Source: JBGTGG01 sp964398945
Lineage (GTDB): Bacteria; Bacteroidota; Bacteroidia; Cytophagales; Cyclobacteriaceae
DNA length: 64,000 bases
Direction of reading: 5' to 3'
Assembly: GCA_964398945.1 (NCBI GenBank)
Contig: CAYNOT010000001.1
Coordinates: forward strand, 186,001 to 250,000
Below, one piece after another: positions 56,480-64,000 of the stretch (position 1 is its first letter; each line of letters opens with the position of its first letter). The notes under the pieces are model-generated. The model searched no databases, was not told the DNA's origin, and saw nothing but the letters and a program-made list of their open reading frames with translations. A program made the translations under genes and the position numbers.

Positions 56480-58373
56480 AAGATTATTAATTGTACTGCT
56501 CCTGATAGGTCCGGTGTCGGGGATTGCACAGCGGCAGGTTGAACAAAAGGAAGAAAAGTACATCTATCCCATCAATCCGGGGCAACCAGGTTCCTTAGCG
56601 GGAACAATGGGCGAACTCCGCAATACACACTTTCATTCCGGGATCGATATTCGAACCAATAATGTAGTAGGCTTTCCTGTCCATGCTTCGAAAAGCGGGT
56701 ATGTTTCAAGGATATCCATGAGCGGATCGGGATATGGAAACGTAATATACCTCACCCACCCGGACGGGAATACCACGCTTTATGCCCACTTACTGGAATT
56801 CAAAGGAGAAGTGGCCGACTATGTATTGCGTGAACAATACCGAAGAAAAACATTTGAGATCGATCTGTTCTTTCGTGAAAATCAATTTCAAGTTGCACAA
56901 GGCGATACCATTGCCCTTTCGGGAAACACCGGTTCCAGCGGAGGGCCACATGTACACTTCGATATCCGAAAAGGAAATAAAATCCTTGACCCCTTGCTTT
57001 TTGGATTCCCCGAAATCGTAGACAACGTTCCCCCGATTGTGGAGAAAATTGCCTTGCGCACAATGGATAAAAACTCGCGCATCTTTGATCGGTTTGGCCG
57101 GTTTGAATACCATCCATACCGGGTTGGAAAAAACTATATAATCAACAACCCGATTCCTGCATCCGGGAAAATAGGGATCGAGGTGATGGCCCATGACAAG
57201 TTGAATGCTACGCACTTTCGTTGCGGCATCAACTACATAGAAGTGTTTGTGGATGACAAGCTTGTATTCAAACAGGAGTTAAAAGAATTCAACCTGGAGG
57301 ATACACGTTCGATTTATGCTTTTATGAATTTCAAGGCCTTGCGCACCTCCGGCAAACGGTTCTACAAATTATATATCGATGATGGAAATCGAAATAATTT
57401 CTATGCCTCATCGCCAACCAAAGGGTTGATCACAGTCGATCAATCAAAAAACAGCAAGGTTGAAATCCGGTTGATGGACAATAACAAAAACATGAGCACG
57501 ATCAATTTTACGTTGGCGCCCTCCACAATTATTGAAGAAGTAAGGACCCTTGATCCTGCAAAAAAAGAAATCGAGTATGATATCGATGAGAATATTTTGC
57601 AAGTAATGGCACAACCGCTGGATGAAGCAACAAACACCGCACGGGTTTACAAAAGAGGAACGGTGAAGGAAGTTGCCCCCGATTATTTTAACACGCTGCG
57701 TGCCGAATACCTTTTTGATTTGCGTGAAGAAATACCCGATTCTATTTCGGTTGGAGAAAACACATTCGTTCCCAATATTCAGGCTGTGATCCCATCCGGA
57801 ATTCCATATACGTTTTATAGCAATGCAATGGATATTTCATTTCCTCCGGAAGCCTTGTTCGATACGCTGTACTTTCAATCCTCTAAAAGGATAAACCTGG
57901 ATAGTGGTGAAGTTTTTTCGATTGGTAATTGGCGAACACCTTTGAACAAATACATTGCCGTAACGTTGAAACCATCCGGATCGTATCCGGACAAAAGCAG
58001 GCTTGCGGTCTATCGTCATTTGGGCAATAATCGCTATGCACATTATGCCGCCACCTGGACAAACGGGCAATTCAAATTTTATACGCGTGACTTTGGTTCA
58101 TTTAGTATCCTGGAAGACAATATACCTCCCGGCATCCGAACTATTTACGCCAACAGCCGAATGCTCCGTTTTAAAGTGTGGGACGACCTTTCCGGAATTG
58201 CCAGTATGGAAGCGTATGTAAATGGGGAATGGGTATTGATGCACCATGATGCAAAGACCAGTACAATTTGGTCGGAGAAATTTGATAAAACGATTCCTTT
58301 TAAAGGCGGGTTGGAATTGATCATTACCGACAATGCCGGCAACAAACAAATCCTTAAACAAAAAATACTATAA
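56442..58373 (+). CDS. M23-family (LytM) metallopeptidase with large C-terminal extension
   Basis: 643 aa. Signal peptide RRLLIVLLLIGPVSGIAQ; peptidase domain about 50-190 with Zn motifs HFHSGIDI (His65, Asp69) and GGPHVHFDI (His170, His172), so likely active on peptidoglycan cross-links. The remaining 450 aa hold beta-rich modules of unknown type (VEKIALRTMDKNSRIF, IGIEVMAHDKLNATHF). Both ATG 56442 and ATG 56448 lie inside the FAH gene; a TTG at 56466 also gives a good signal peptide. The overlap (38 bp at most) suggests translational coupling. Confidence 0.88.
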   Translation: MKMKNYWNLKLNRRLLIVLLLIGPVSGIAQRQVEQKEEKYIYPINPGQPGSLAGTMGELRNTHFHSGIDIRTNNVVGFPVHASKSGYVSRISMSGSGYGNVIYLTHPDGNTTLYAHLLEFKGEVADYVLREQYRRKTFEIDLFFRENQFQVAQGDTIALSGNTGSSGGPHVHFDIRKGNKILDPLLFGFPEIVDNVPPIVEKIALRTMDKNSRIFDRFGRFEYHPYRVGKNYIINNPIPASGKIGIEVMAHDKLNATHFRCGINYIEVFVDDKLVFKQELKEFNLEDTRSIYAFMNFKALRTSGKRFYKLYIDDGNRNNFYASSPTKGLITVDQSKNSKVEIRLMDNNKNMSTINFTLAPSTIIEEVRTLDPAKKEIEYDIDENILQVMAQPLDEATNTARVYKRGTVKEVAPDYFNTLRAEYLFDLREEIPDSISVGENTFVPNIQAVIPSGIPYTFYSNAMDISFPPEALFDTLYFQSSKRINLDSGEVFSIGNWRTPLNKYIAVTLKPSGSYPDKSRLAVYRHLGNNRYAHYAATWTNGQFKFYTRDFGSFSILEDNIPPGIRTIYANSRMLRFKVWDDLSGIASMEAYVNGEWVLMHHDAKTSTIWSEKFDKTIPFKGGLELIITDNAGNKQILKQKIL

Positions 58374-58376
58374 ACC

Positions 58377-58829
58377 ATGGCGTTGAAAGTAGGATCAAAA
58401 GCACCTGATTTTAAAATCCCTGATCAAGACGGAAACATTGTAAAGCTTGCCGATTTTAAGGGAAATAAAATAGTCTTATATTTTTATCCCAAAGACCAAA
58501 CGCCCGGCTGCACAGCACAATCCTGCAACTTACGGGACAACTACAAACTCCTTCAGAAACAAGGCTATGAAGTAATTGGTGTGAGTACCGATTCAGGGAA
58601 ATCACACCGAAACTTTATTGCAAAACAAAATCTTCCATTCACGCTGTTGGCCGATGTTGATAAAACGCTTCATGAAAAGTACGGAACATGGGGTGAGAAG
58701 TCGATGTATGGAAAAACCTATATGGGTACAATCCGCACTACTTTTATTATTGATGAAAATGGCAAGATTGAAGAGATCATCGGAAAGGTAGATACCAAGA
58801 ACCATACGGATCAGATACTTGCTGGATGA
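58377..58829 (+). CDS. bcp: Thioredoxin-dependent thiol peroxidase (peroxiredoxin Q/BCP)
   Basis: 150 aa. Peroxidatic Cys45 and resolving Cys50 in TPGCTAQSCNLRD, with VIGVSTDSGKSHRNFI and FTLLADVDKTLHEKYG. It reduces hydroperoxides in the cytoplasm with thioredoxin. Starts 3 bp after the M23 gene stop. An inverted repeat overlaps its stop codon. Confidence 0.96.
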   Translation: MALKVGSKAPDFKIPDQDGNIVKLADFKGNKIVLYFYPKDQTPGCTAQSCNLRDNYKLLQKQGYEVIGVSTDSGKSHRNFIAKQNLPFTLLADVDKTLHEKYGTWGEKSMYGKTYMGTIRTTFIIDENGKIEEIIGKVDTKNHTDQILAG

Positions 58830-58862
58830 TAGATGCTGTGCCCAGAGACTAGCATCCAGCAA
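58819..58862. repeat. Inverted repeat TTGCTGGATG / CATCCAGCAA at the bcp stop
   Basis: Perfect 10-bp arms at 58819-58828 and 58853-58862, with an inner stem as well (GATGCT / AGCATC). The bcp stop TGA lies inside it. No T run follows, so it is more an intergenic hairpin of the CTGGAT family than a terminator. Confidence 0.8.
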
Positions 58863-58956
58863 CCAGAACCCAGCGACTTTTTCCAGCAAGCGGGTTGCCA
58901 TCCTAAATTAATTCCTGCATCTTCGCACCAAAATACTGTATCAAAATATTTCCGAA

Positions 58957-59808
58957 ATGAACCAGACTTCCACGCTTTCCAAACTCCATACCATTGCTTC
59001 TCAAATCCGCAGGGACATTGTTAGAATGGTGCATGCCTGTCAATCCGGCCACCCGGGGGGGTCATTGGGGTGCACGGAGTATTTTGTGGCGTTGTATTTC
59101 CATTTAATGAAGCATGATCCTGCCTTCAACATGGATGGGAAAGGTGAGGATTTGTTTTTCGTTTCCAACGGACACATTTCCCCGGTTTGGTATGCTACAC
59201 TGGCGCGTGCAGGGTATTTCGATGCGAAAGAACTTTCAACTTTTCGTAAAATGAACTCACGGTTGCAAGGACACCCAGCAACCCATGAGCATCTTCCGGG
59301 AATACGTATTGCTTCCGGTTCATTGGGCCAAGGACTTTCCGTTGCTATTGGAGCTGCTACTGCCAAGAAAATGAACCAAGAAGACAATTTGGTGTATGTG
59401 CTTATGGGCGATGGTGAGCAACAAGAAGGACAAGTCTGGGAAGCAGCGATGTTTGCTGCCCACAACAAGGTAGACAACCTGATCGCAACCATTGACTACA
59501 ACGGCCAGCAAATCGATGGTCCTGTAGATGAGGTTTTATCCTTGCTCGACTTAAAAGCGAAGTGGGAAGCTTTTGGCTGGATCGTTCAGGAATTTGATGG
59601 AAATGACATGGAATCTGTTGTGAACGGATTGCAAAAAGCACAATCCTTGACAAAAAACGGTAAGCCTGTTATGAACCTGATGAAAACAGAAATGGGCTTT
59701 GGTGTCGATTTTATGGTGGGTTCACACAAATGGCATGGTATCGCTCCAAACGATGAGCAACTTGCAACTGCACTTGGTCAACTTGAAGAAACTTTAGGCG
59801 ATTACTAA
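58957..59808 (+). CDS. Transketolase, N-terminal subunit
   Basis: 283 aa holding the thiamine-diphosphate half: SGHPGGSLGCTEYFVALYF, SNGHISPVWYATLARAGYF, ASGSLGQGLSVAIGAATA, and the GDG...N cofactor motif (GDGEQQEGQVWEAAMFA then IDYNGQQIDG). The pyrimidine half is made by a separate gene at 62104, so a two-subunit transketolase or DXPS-type enzyme of the pentose-phosphate pathway is expected. Confidence 0.93.
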   Translation: MNQTSTLSKLHTIASQIRRDIVRMVHACQSGHPGGSLGCTEYFVALYFHLMKHDPAFNMDGKGEDLFFVSNGHISPVWYATLARAGYFDAKELSTFRKMNSRLQGHPATHEHLPGIRIASGSLGQGLSVAIGAATAKKMNQEDNLVYVLMGDGEQQEGQVWEAAMFAAHNKVDNLIATIDYNGQQIDGPVDEVLSLLDLKAKWEAFGWIVQEFDGNDMESVVNGLQKAQSLTKNGKPVMNLMKTEMGFGVDFMVGSHKWHGIAPNDEQLATALGQLEETLGDY

Positions 59809-59817
59809 ACTCACACT

Positions 59818-60234
59818 ATGCACCGGAACGATCTTGACGAACCTCCGGTAAAGGCCAAGCCGGCCATTGACCTGGAAGCGTTATTTGAAGTCCATCCGGA
59901 ACTACAAACGGATTCCCATATCTATGTTCATTGCCATTTCAAAAGTGGCCGCGATGAAGTGCTCATCCGGATTTGGATGACCACTTTTTTGGTGGACCAA
60001 AACAGCAGCGCCCGTTCCAGGTTAGTACACATCGAAAACATTACATACGCTCCGCATTGGACGCTGGTACCTACCAATTATCAATACAACTTCCTGCTCA
60101 TCTTTGAAAACTTGCCCAAATCTTGTAAAGTGTTTGATTTGATCGAAGACATTCCGCAACCGGGAGGTTTTGTGATCAACAACATCAGCAGAAATAAAAG
60201 GGATGTTTATCATATTGATTTGCCGATGGAATAG
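59818..60234 (+). CDS. Conserved-looking hypothetical protein (138 aa)
   Basis: Starts 9 bp after the transketolase subunit stop, so it is likely read with it. It has no signal peptide or membrane segment. Mixed alpha/beta composition with several aromatic and His residues (HIYVHCHFKSGRDEVLIRIW, ITYAPHWTLVPTNYQYNF, VFDLIEDIPQPGGF). The end shows INNISRNKRDVYHIDL. I recognise no family. The coupling hints at a role tied to transketolase or to the stretch that separates the two subunits. Confidence 0.65.
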   Translation: MHRNDLDEPPVKAKPAIDLEALFEVHPELQTDSHIYVHCHFKSGRDEVLIRIWMTTFLVDQNSSARSRLVHIENITYAPHWTLVPTNYQYNFLLIFENLPKSCKVFDLIEDIPQPGGFVINNISRNKRDVYHIDLPME

Positions 60235-60296
60235 ATTTCTTTGGATTATTGAAAGACAATGGAAATAATTCTCATTAATTTTAAATAGATTAATGC

Positions 60297-60499
60297 ATGA
60301 AACAGCGGTTTTACTTAGACACCGCAGTGTTTGATGGAGAATTTGAGGAATTTACGTTGCAATTATTCGAAAGAGTTAAGCTAGGAAAAATCAGCTAATG
60401 TCTATTCTGAATTAACTGAAGCCGAATTACTGAACGCACCACAAATATCCTTCTTTAGAAATCCGTTCACCAAAAGAAATTGTTGATTATGAAAACTGA
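60297..60499 (+). pseudogene. Decayed PIN-domain toxin
   Basis: Translated from ATG 60297: MKQRFYLDTAVFDGEFEEF, TLQLFERVKLGKIS, then stop TAA at 60396-60398. Shifting frame by +1 restores VYSELTEAELLNAPQ (from 60400), and the end EIRSPKEIVDYEN with stop TGA (60458-60499) follows. These are the start, middle and end of a PIN-type toxin of the MKxxxYLDTSVF family, with a frameshift and a deleted core that removes most catalytic Asp/Glu residues. The Asp in YLDTAVF remains. Clearly inactive. Confidence 0.8.
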
Positions 60500-60533
60500 G
60501 AAAGGCAGCAAGAATAAAGAATCAACTGAATAG
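60489..60533 (+). pseudogene. Truncated antitoxin start next to the PIN remnant
   Basis: ATG 60489 overlaps the PIN remnant's stop, as in intact PIN-toxin/antitoxin pairs, and codes MKTEKGSKNKESTE before TAG at 60531. The normal antitoxin would continue for several dozen residues, so only its first codons remain. Confidence 0.55.
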
Positions 60534-60652
60534 AAACCTTGATTTTTAATAATGTAGATAGCAGAATTTTAAATGCTAGTACTCAACGATTCAGCACACA
60601 TTAGTGCATTCAAATATTTATCTTCGCTCAACGTTGCATAAAATAAAACTGC

Positions 60653-62029
60653 ATGATTCGCTTCTTCGTTATTTCTTCCCTCCTGCTGCTTTGCTTGCTT
60701 GGCGAACTACATGCGCAACGAAAAGTCCAGCAAAAAATCCCGGAAAAAACCCGTATCCTATTTGTAATGGACGCTTCCGGAAGTATGAATGCAGCCTGGG
60801 AAAACAACATCTCGCGGATAGATGCCGCAAAAAGTATCCTTACCCGGTTGGTGGATTCCCTACGCAGCAATGAGAATTTGGAGATTGCGTTGCGGGTGTA
60901 TGGTCACCGCTATCCCAGGGAGGCCAACAATTGCCAGGACAGTCGGCTGGAAGTGCCGTTTGGCGCCAAAAACCACAACGCCATCATGGAGAAAATCAAA
61001 AGCATCCGGCCATTGGGCACAACACCCATTACCTACTCGATCACTGAAGCTGCAAAAGATTTCCCGGCCAGCGCAGGGTATCGGAATATCCTGATCCTGA
61101 TCACCGATGGCATTGAAAGTTGTGGCGGTGATCCTTGTGCCGCTTCCATTGAATTACAAAAGCGTGGTATATTTCTTCGTCCCTACATTATCGGGCTCGG
61201 ATTAAAAGCCGGGGAAGCGCTCAATTGTGTCGGTCAGTTTTTCAATTCCGAAAGCACAGAAGATTTCCATCAGGTACTCAACAAAACCATCGAAAACTCC
61301 TTCTTAAAAACCACAGTGAGCGTGAAATTATTGGATGGCAATCGCAAACCCACTGTCACCAACATCAACGTAAGTTTTCTGAACAGCATGACCGGAACAG
61401 CCGTCTATGATTTTGTGCACTATCTTGACCGCAATGGCAACCCGGACACCGTTTCCATTGACCCTGTGCTGGGCTATGACATCGTGGTGAATACGTTACC
61501 ACCTGCGAACAAGAAAAATGTACGCATTATCAATGGCCAGCATAATGTGATTGAAATTCCGGCAGCCCAGGGAAAATTGGTAATAAAACAAGAAGCCAGA
61601 AAAGACCAGGCGATTACGATTGTTCGTGAACAAGGAAAACAGGAAATCCTCAATACACAAATTGCCGGGGACGAAGTAGGCTATCTAACCGGAAATTATC
61701 AACTTGAAACAATCACCTTACCGCGCAGGAAATACAATGTTAAAATAGAAGAGAAGAAAACAACAACCATCACCATTCCAGCTCCCGGACTAGTGAACCT
61801 CAATACGATTGCGGTTGGTTATGGCGATCTTTATGAAATCCTGGAAGGTGGTGAGCAGGTTTGGGTGTGTTCACTTTCCGACAAACCCATCCGACAATCC
61901 TATACGCTGCTTCCGGGTACGTATAAAGCAGTTTTTCGGGTTCGGGAAACTACGGGCAGCAAATACACGGGCACACGAACGTTTACTTTGAAATCTGGTG
62001 AAACGGCTACTGTAAATATCTTTAATTAA
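60653..62029 (+). CDS. VWA-domain secreted protein
   Basis: 458 aa. Signal peptide MIRFFVISSLLLLCLLGELHA; VWA domain about 30-215 with MIDAS DASGS (Asp40-Ser42-Ser44; VMDASGSMNAAW) and LITDGIESCGGDPCA. The remainder has repeated beta modules of about 80-90 aa (VKLLDGNRKPTVTNINV, KLVIKQEARKDQAITI, VWVCSLSDKPIR). It acts in the periplasm or outside, binding a divalent metal and a partner protein. The PIN remnant lies just upstream; the transketolase C-terminal gene follows 74 bp later. Confidence 0.88.
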   Translation: MIRFFVISSLLLLCLLGELHAQRKVQQKIPEKTRILFVMDASGSMNAAWENNISRIDAAKSILTRLVDSLRSNENLEIALRVYGHRYPREANNCQDSRLEVPFGAKNHNAIMEKIKSIRPLGTTPITYSITEAAKDFPASAGYRNILILITDGIESCGGDPCAASIELQKRGIFLRPYIIGLGLKAGEALNCVGQFFNSESTEDFHQVLNKTIENSFLKTTVSVKLLDGNRKPTVTNINVSFLNSMTGTAVYDFVHYLDRNGNPDTVSIDPVLGYDIVVNTLPPANKKNVRIINGQHNVIEIPAAQGKLVIKQEARKDQAITIVREQGKQEILNTQIAGDEVGYLTGNYQLETITLPRRKYNVKIEEKKTTTITIPAPGLVNLNTIAVGYGDLYEILEGGEQVWVCSLSDKPIRQSYTLLPGTYKAVFRVRETTGSKYTGTRTFTLKSGETATVNIFN

Positions 62030-62103
62030 TCACATTTTTTGAGGTTGATTATCAGGTATTCCAGATTAGAATGCATAAAATTGCAGCTTCCTAAAACACC
62101 ATC

Positions 62104-63054
62104 ATGACCAAATTTACCTTTACTGAAAAGAAAGATACCCGTTCGGGCTTCGGAGTTGGACTTCACGAACTAGGCAAAAAAAATGAAAATGTAGTGGCAC
62201 TTTGTGCGGATCTTGTCGGATCACTCAAAATGGCTGCTTTTATTAAAGACTTTCCTGATCGTTTCGTGCAAGTGGGAATTGCGGAAGCCAACATGATGGG
62301 CATTGCAGCAGGATTAACAATTGGTGGAAAAATTCCGTTTACCGGAACGTTCGCGAATTTTTCTACCGGACGTGTATATGATCAGATTCGTCAGTCGATT
62401 GCCTATTCAGGAAAGAATGTAAAAATATGTGCCTCCCATGCGGGGTTAACGCTTGGTGAAGATGGCGCTACCCACCAGATTTTGGAAGATGTGGGGATGA
62501 TGCGAATGGTGCCCGGCATGACGGTGATTGTTCCTTGTGATTACGAACAAACCCGATTGGCAACTTTGGCATTAGGCGATCACGTTGGCCCTGCCTATTT
62601 ACGATTTGGCCGCCCGAACTGGCCAATCTTTACAGAAGGCCGGGAGTTTATAATTGGTAAAGCTGATAAAATGATTGAAGGCAATGATGTTACCATTTTT
62701 GCCAACGGCCACATGGTGTGGCAAGCCATCGAAGCAGAAGCAATCCTTGCGGAGAAAGGCATCAGCGCTGAAGTTATAAATATCCATACCATCAAACCGT
62801 TGGATGTAGAAGCCATCCTTGCATCAGTGAAGAAAACAGGATGTGCCGTTACGTGTGAAGAACATCAACGCAATGGTGGATTGGGCGATAGCGTAGCGCA
62901 AGTGTTGGGCATGCACAACCCCGCTCCTATGGAAATGGTTGCGGTCAACGATTCCTTTGGCGAAAGCGGACAACCAATTGAGCTATTGGCGAAATATGGA
63001 TTGGGTGTCGAAAATATTGTAGCGGCCGTTGAGAAGGTTGTGAAGAGGAAGTAA
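62104..63054 (+). CDS. Transketolase, C-terminal subunit
   Basis: 316 aa carrying the pyrimidine and C-terminal domains: FTEKKDTRSGFGVGLHELGK, CADLVGSLKMAAF, FVQVGIAEANMMGIAAGL, GEDGATHQILEDVGMM, CEEHQRNGGLGD. It completes the two-subunit enzyme begun at 58957. The 2,295-bp separation (three other loci between) is unusual, as two-subunit transketolase genes normally adjoin. All 14 Asp codons but one are GAT, the codon use typical of this window. Confidence 0.94.
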   Translation: MTKFTFTEKKDTRSGFGVGLHELGKKNENVVALCADLVGSLKMAAFIKDFPDRFVQVGIAEANMMGIAAGLTIGGKIPFTGTFANFSTGRVYDQIRQSIAYSGKNVKICASHAGLTLGEDGATHQILEDVGMMRMVPGMTVIVPCDYEQTRLATLALGDHVGPAYLRFGRPNWPIFTEGREFIIGKADKMIEGNDVTIFANGHMVWQAIEAEAILAEKGISAEVINIHTIKPLDVEAILASVKKTGCAVTCEEHQRNGGLGDSVAQVLGMHNPAPMEMVAVNDSFGESGQPIELLAKYGLGVENIVAAVEKVVKRK

Positions 63055-63184
63055 ATAAGATACCTCTTTCAAGGAATCTATATAATAGCAAAGATATAGC
63101 CACTGGTAGCATATATCTGCAAGAATATTGGTTATTGATTATATTCGTGTGTTGGCGGCCGGTTCTCGGAACGAGACAAAATAC

Positions 63185-63808
63185 ATGAAAAATACTTGCA
63201 CAATTTTATTAAGCGTTTTACTTATAACAAGTAATTGTGAACAACGTAAGTCGACAGGCACTGACTCCGCAGACGACATTTACGACTATAAACAATACAA
63301 CAGATTTATTTTGGTCAAAAGTGACAACGTATTTGCCTCAGGAGCAAAAATTTCGGACTTCGGACAATTGCCCAAAGAAGGTGATGTTTACAATCATGTT
63401 TTCAGTTTTGGAGAGATTTCGGGATGGGGATTAATTAAAGTAAGTGACGAATTGGACAATGTATATTTTTATAACATTGCCTATTGGTTATTAGGGTTCG
63501 GTGACAATGACCCAAATCATGCAGACAAATCTGTAATCGTTTTGACAGACAAAGAAACGGGTGGCGTAAAATACTTGGGACTTATTGACACTGGGATAAC
63601 GAAGATTGACGACTCAATGCTCTTACTTTCGGACAAAGACGAACAATTCATTGTTGAGATTCCGTTTCATACGTTTAAAACCGTTGACAAAAAATTCAAT
63701 TACAGCATAAATAACTTTTTGACAAGTAATTCAATAACGGTTGACGATTTTAAAGATCCAATACTTATGACAACAACAATTAGATTTAATGAGAAAACCG
63801 CCCTCTAA
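63185..63808 (+). CDS. Hypothetical lipoprotein of probable foreign origin (207 aa)
   Basis: From ATG 63185 (MKNTCTILLSVLLITSNCEQ) a lipoprotein signal with Cys18 in TSNC; the open frame from 63128 adds 19 residues without a signal. The rest is an unrecognised globular domain (RFILVKSDNVFASGAKISDFGQLPK, VLTDKETGGVKYLG). Asp codons are GAC 19 times of 22, against 1 of 14 in the neighbouring transketolase subunit. A G/C-rich segment (GTTGGCGGCCGG, 63155-63166) precedes it. The composition points to transfer from another replicon or a cassette. Function unknown. Confidence 0.65.
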   Translation: MKNTCTILLSVLLITSNCEQRKSTGTDSADDIYDYKQYNRFILVKSDNVFASGAKISDFGQLPKEGDVYNHVFSFGEISGWGLIKVSDELDNVYFYNIAYWLLGFGDNDPNHADKSVIVLTDKETGGVKYLGLIDTGITKIDDSMLLLSDKDEQFIVEIPFHTFKTVDKKFNYSINNFLTSNSITVDDFKDPILMTTTIRFNEKTAL

Positions 63809-64000
63809 TCGAGTAGACGGCCTCACCGGGAATTAACCGATGAGGTTCGCCTATCACACCATCCCGAAGCTTTCGGAACGTTCATTAAGTTGTGCCTGCG
63901 CACCAAAGTGCTTCAGCACACAGGTGTAGAGATACTTTTTCATAGTAAGAGACCAGGGACAATTTAATGCTTCTAAATCCCACTGCGCCAAGCGCGAACC
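63809..64000. other. Non-coding tail with strong stem-loops at the right edge
   Basis: No credible gene. A 9-bp stem (CCTCACCGG at 63821 pairs with CCGATGAGG at 63837, one G-T pair) with a 7-base loop, plus smaller hairpins (GTGCTTCAGCAC near 63908), are seen; on the minus strand a 29-codon frame starts at about 63942 but has no support. GC-richer than the gene before it. It may be the end of a mobile or cassette element, cut by the window. Confidence 0.4.

Overview
The window is a piece of a Bacteroidota draft genome, most likely a gliding-type Cytophagales/Cytophagia lineage. The evidence is a type IX secretion (T9SS) C-terminal sorting domain, PKD, SprB-like and DUF5686 proteins, lipoproteins with an 'LxGC'-type lipobox, and candidate promoters of the Bacteroidota TAnnTTTG type. 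The unit order thrS-infC-rpmI-rplT and the replication, tRNA-modification and folate genes mark it as chromosomal core DNA. One 100-N scaffold gap (24434-24533) shows it is a draft or metagenome assembly.

Layout. 1-1117: the start of an S8 protease and a lipoprotein, then a divergent, degenerate TrpF-like gene (1201). 1805-11447: a long minus-strand envelope unit (TPR protein, outer-membrane barrel, SPOR protein, ExbB, ExbD, TonB-like protein) running into folC and trmB. 11587-13728: holA, a rhomboid protease and a TerB-like protein. 13888-17172 (+): a sigma-54 response regulator and a PAS/hybrid histidine kinase. 17169-36219 (-): a four-gene operon, read nSTAND-WD40 ATPase, then outer-membrane barrel, then beta-propeller lipoprotein, then a giant (about 4,421 aa) secreted repeat protein with a T9SS tail. 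36396-39611: thrS-infC-rpmI-rplT with a clear terminator; infC has no ATG/GTG/TTG start. 39736-47373: DUF5686, DUF218, TrmH, NupC, bifunctional nuclease, EtfA and EtfB. 47470-51494: a small TPR protein, a SprB/cytochrome-like lipoprotein, an MDR oxidoreductase and dnaB.

At about 51.5-51.8 kb gene direction flips: 31 of 35 genes to the left are on the minus strand and 11 of 12 intact genes to the right are on the plus strand. The dnaB/mpl divergent gap holds three DnaA-box-like 9-mers beside an AT-rich tract, so a replication origin, or DnaA control of dnaB, is a real possibility. To the right lie mpl, an exonuclease, cysH with a palindromic operator candidate, an M48 protease, a FAH-family hydrolase, an M23 peptidase, bcp, and a two-subunit transketolase. 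Its halves are separated by a hypothetical gene, a decayed PIN toxin-antitoxin pair and a VWA protein. The last gene (63185) has strikingly different Asp codon use (19 of 22 GAC) and looks acquired.

The best candidate for an undescribed system is the operon 17169-36219: an inner-membrane STAND ATPase sensor, an outer-membrane barrel, a propeller lipoprotein and a giant cell-surface repeat protein made from one transcript, facing a two-component pair whose kinase stop codon overlaps that of the giant gene.
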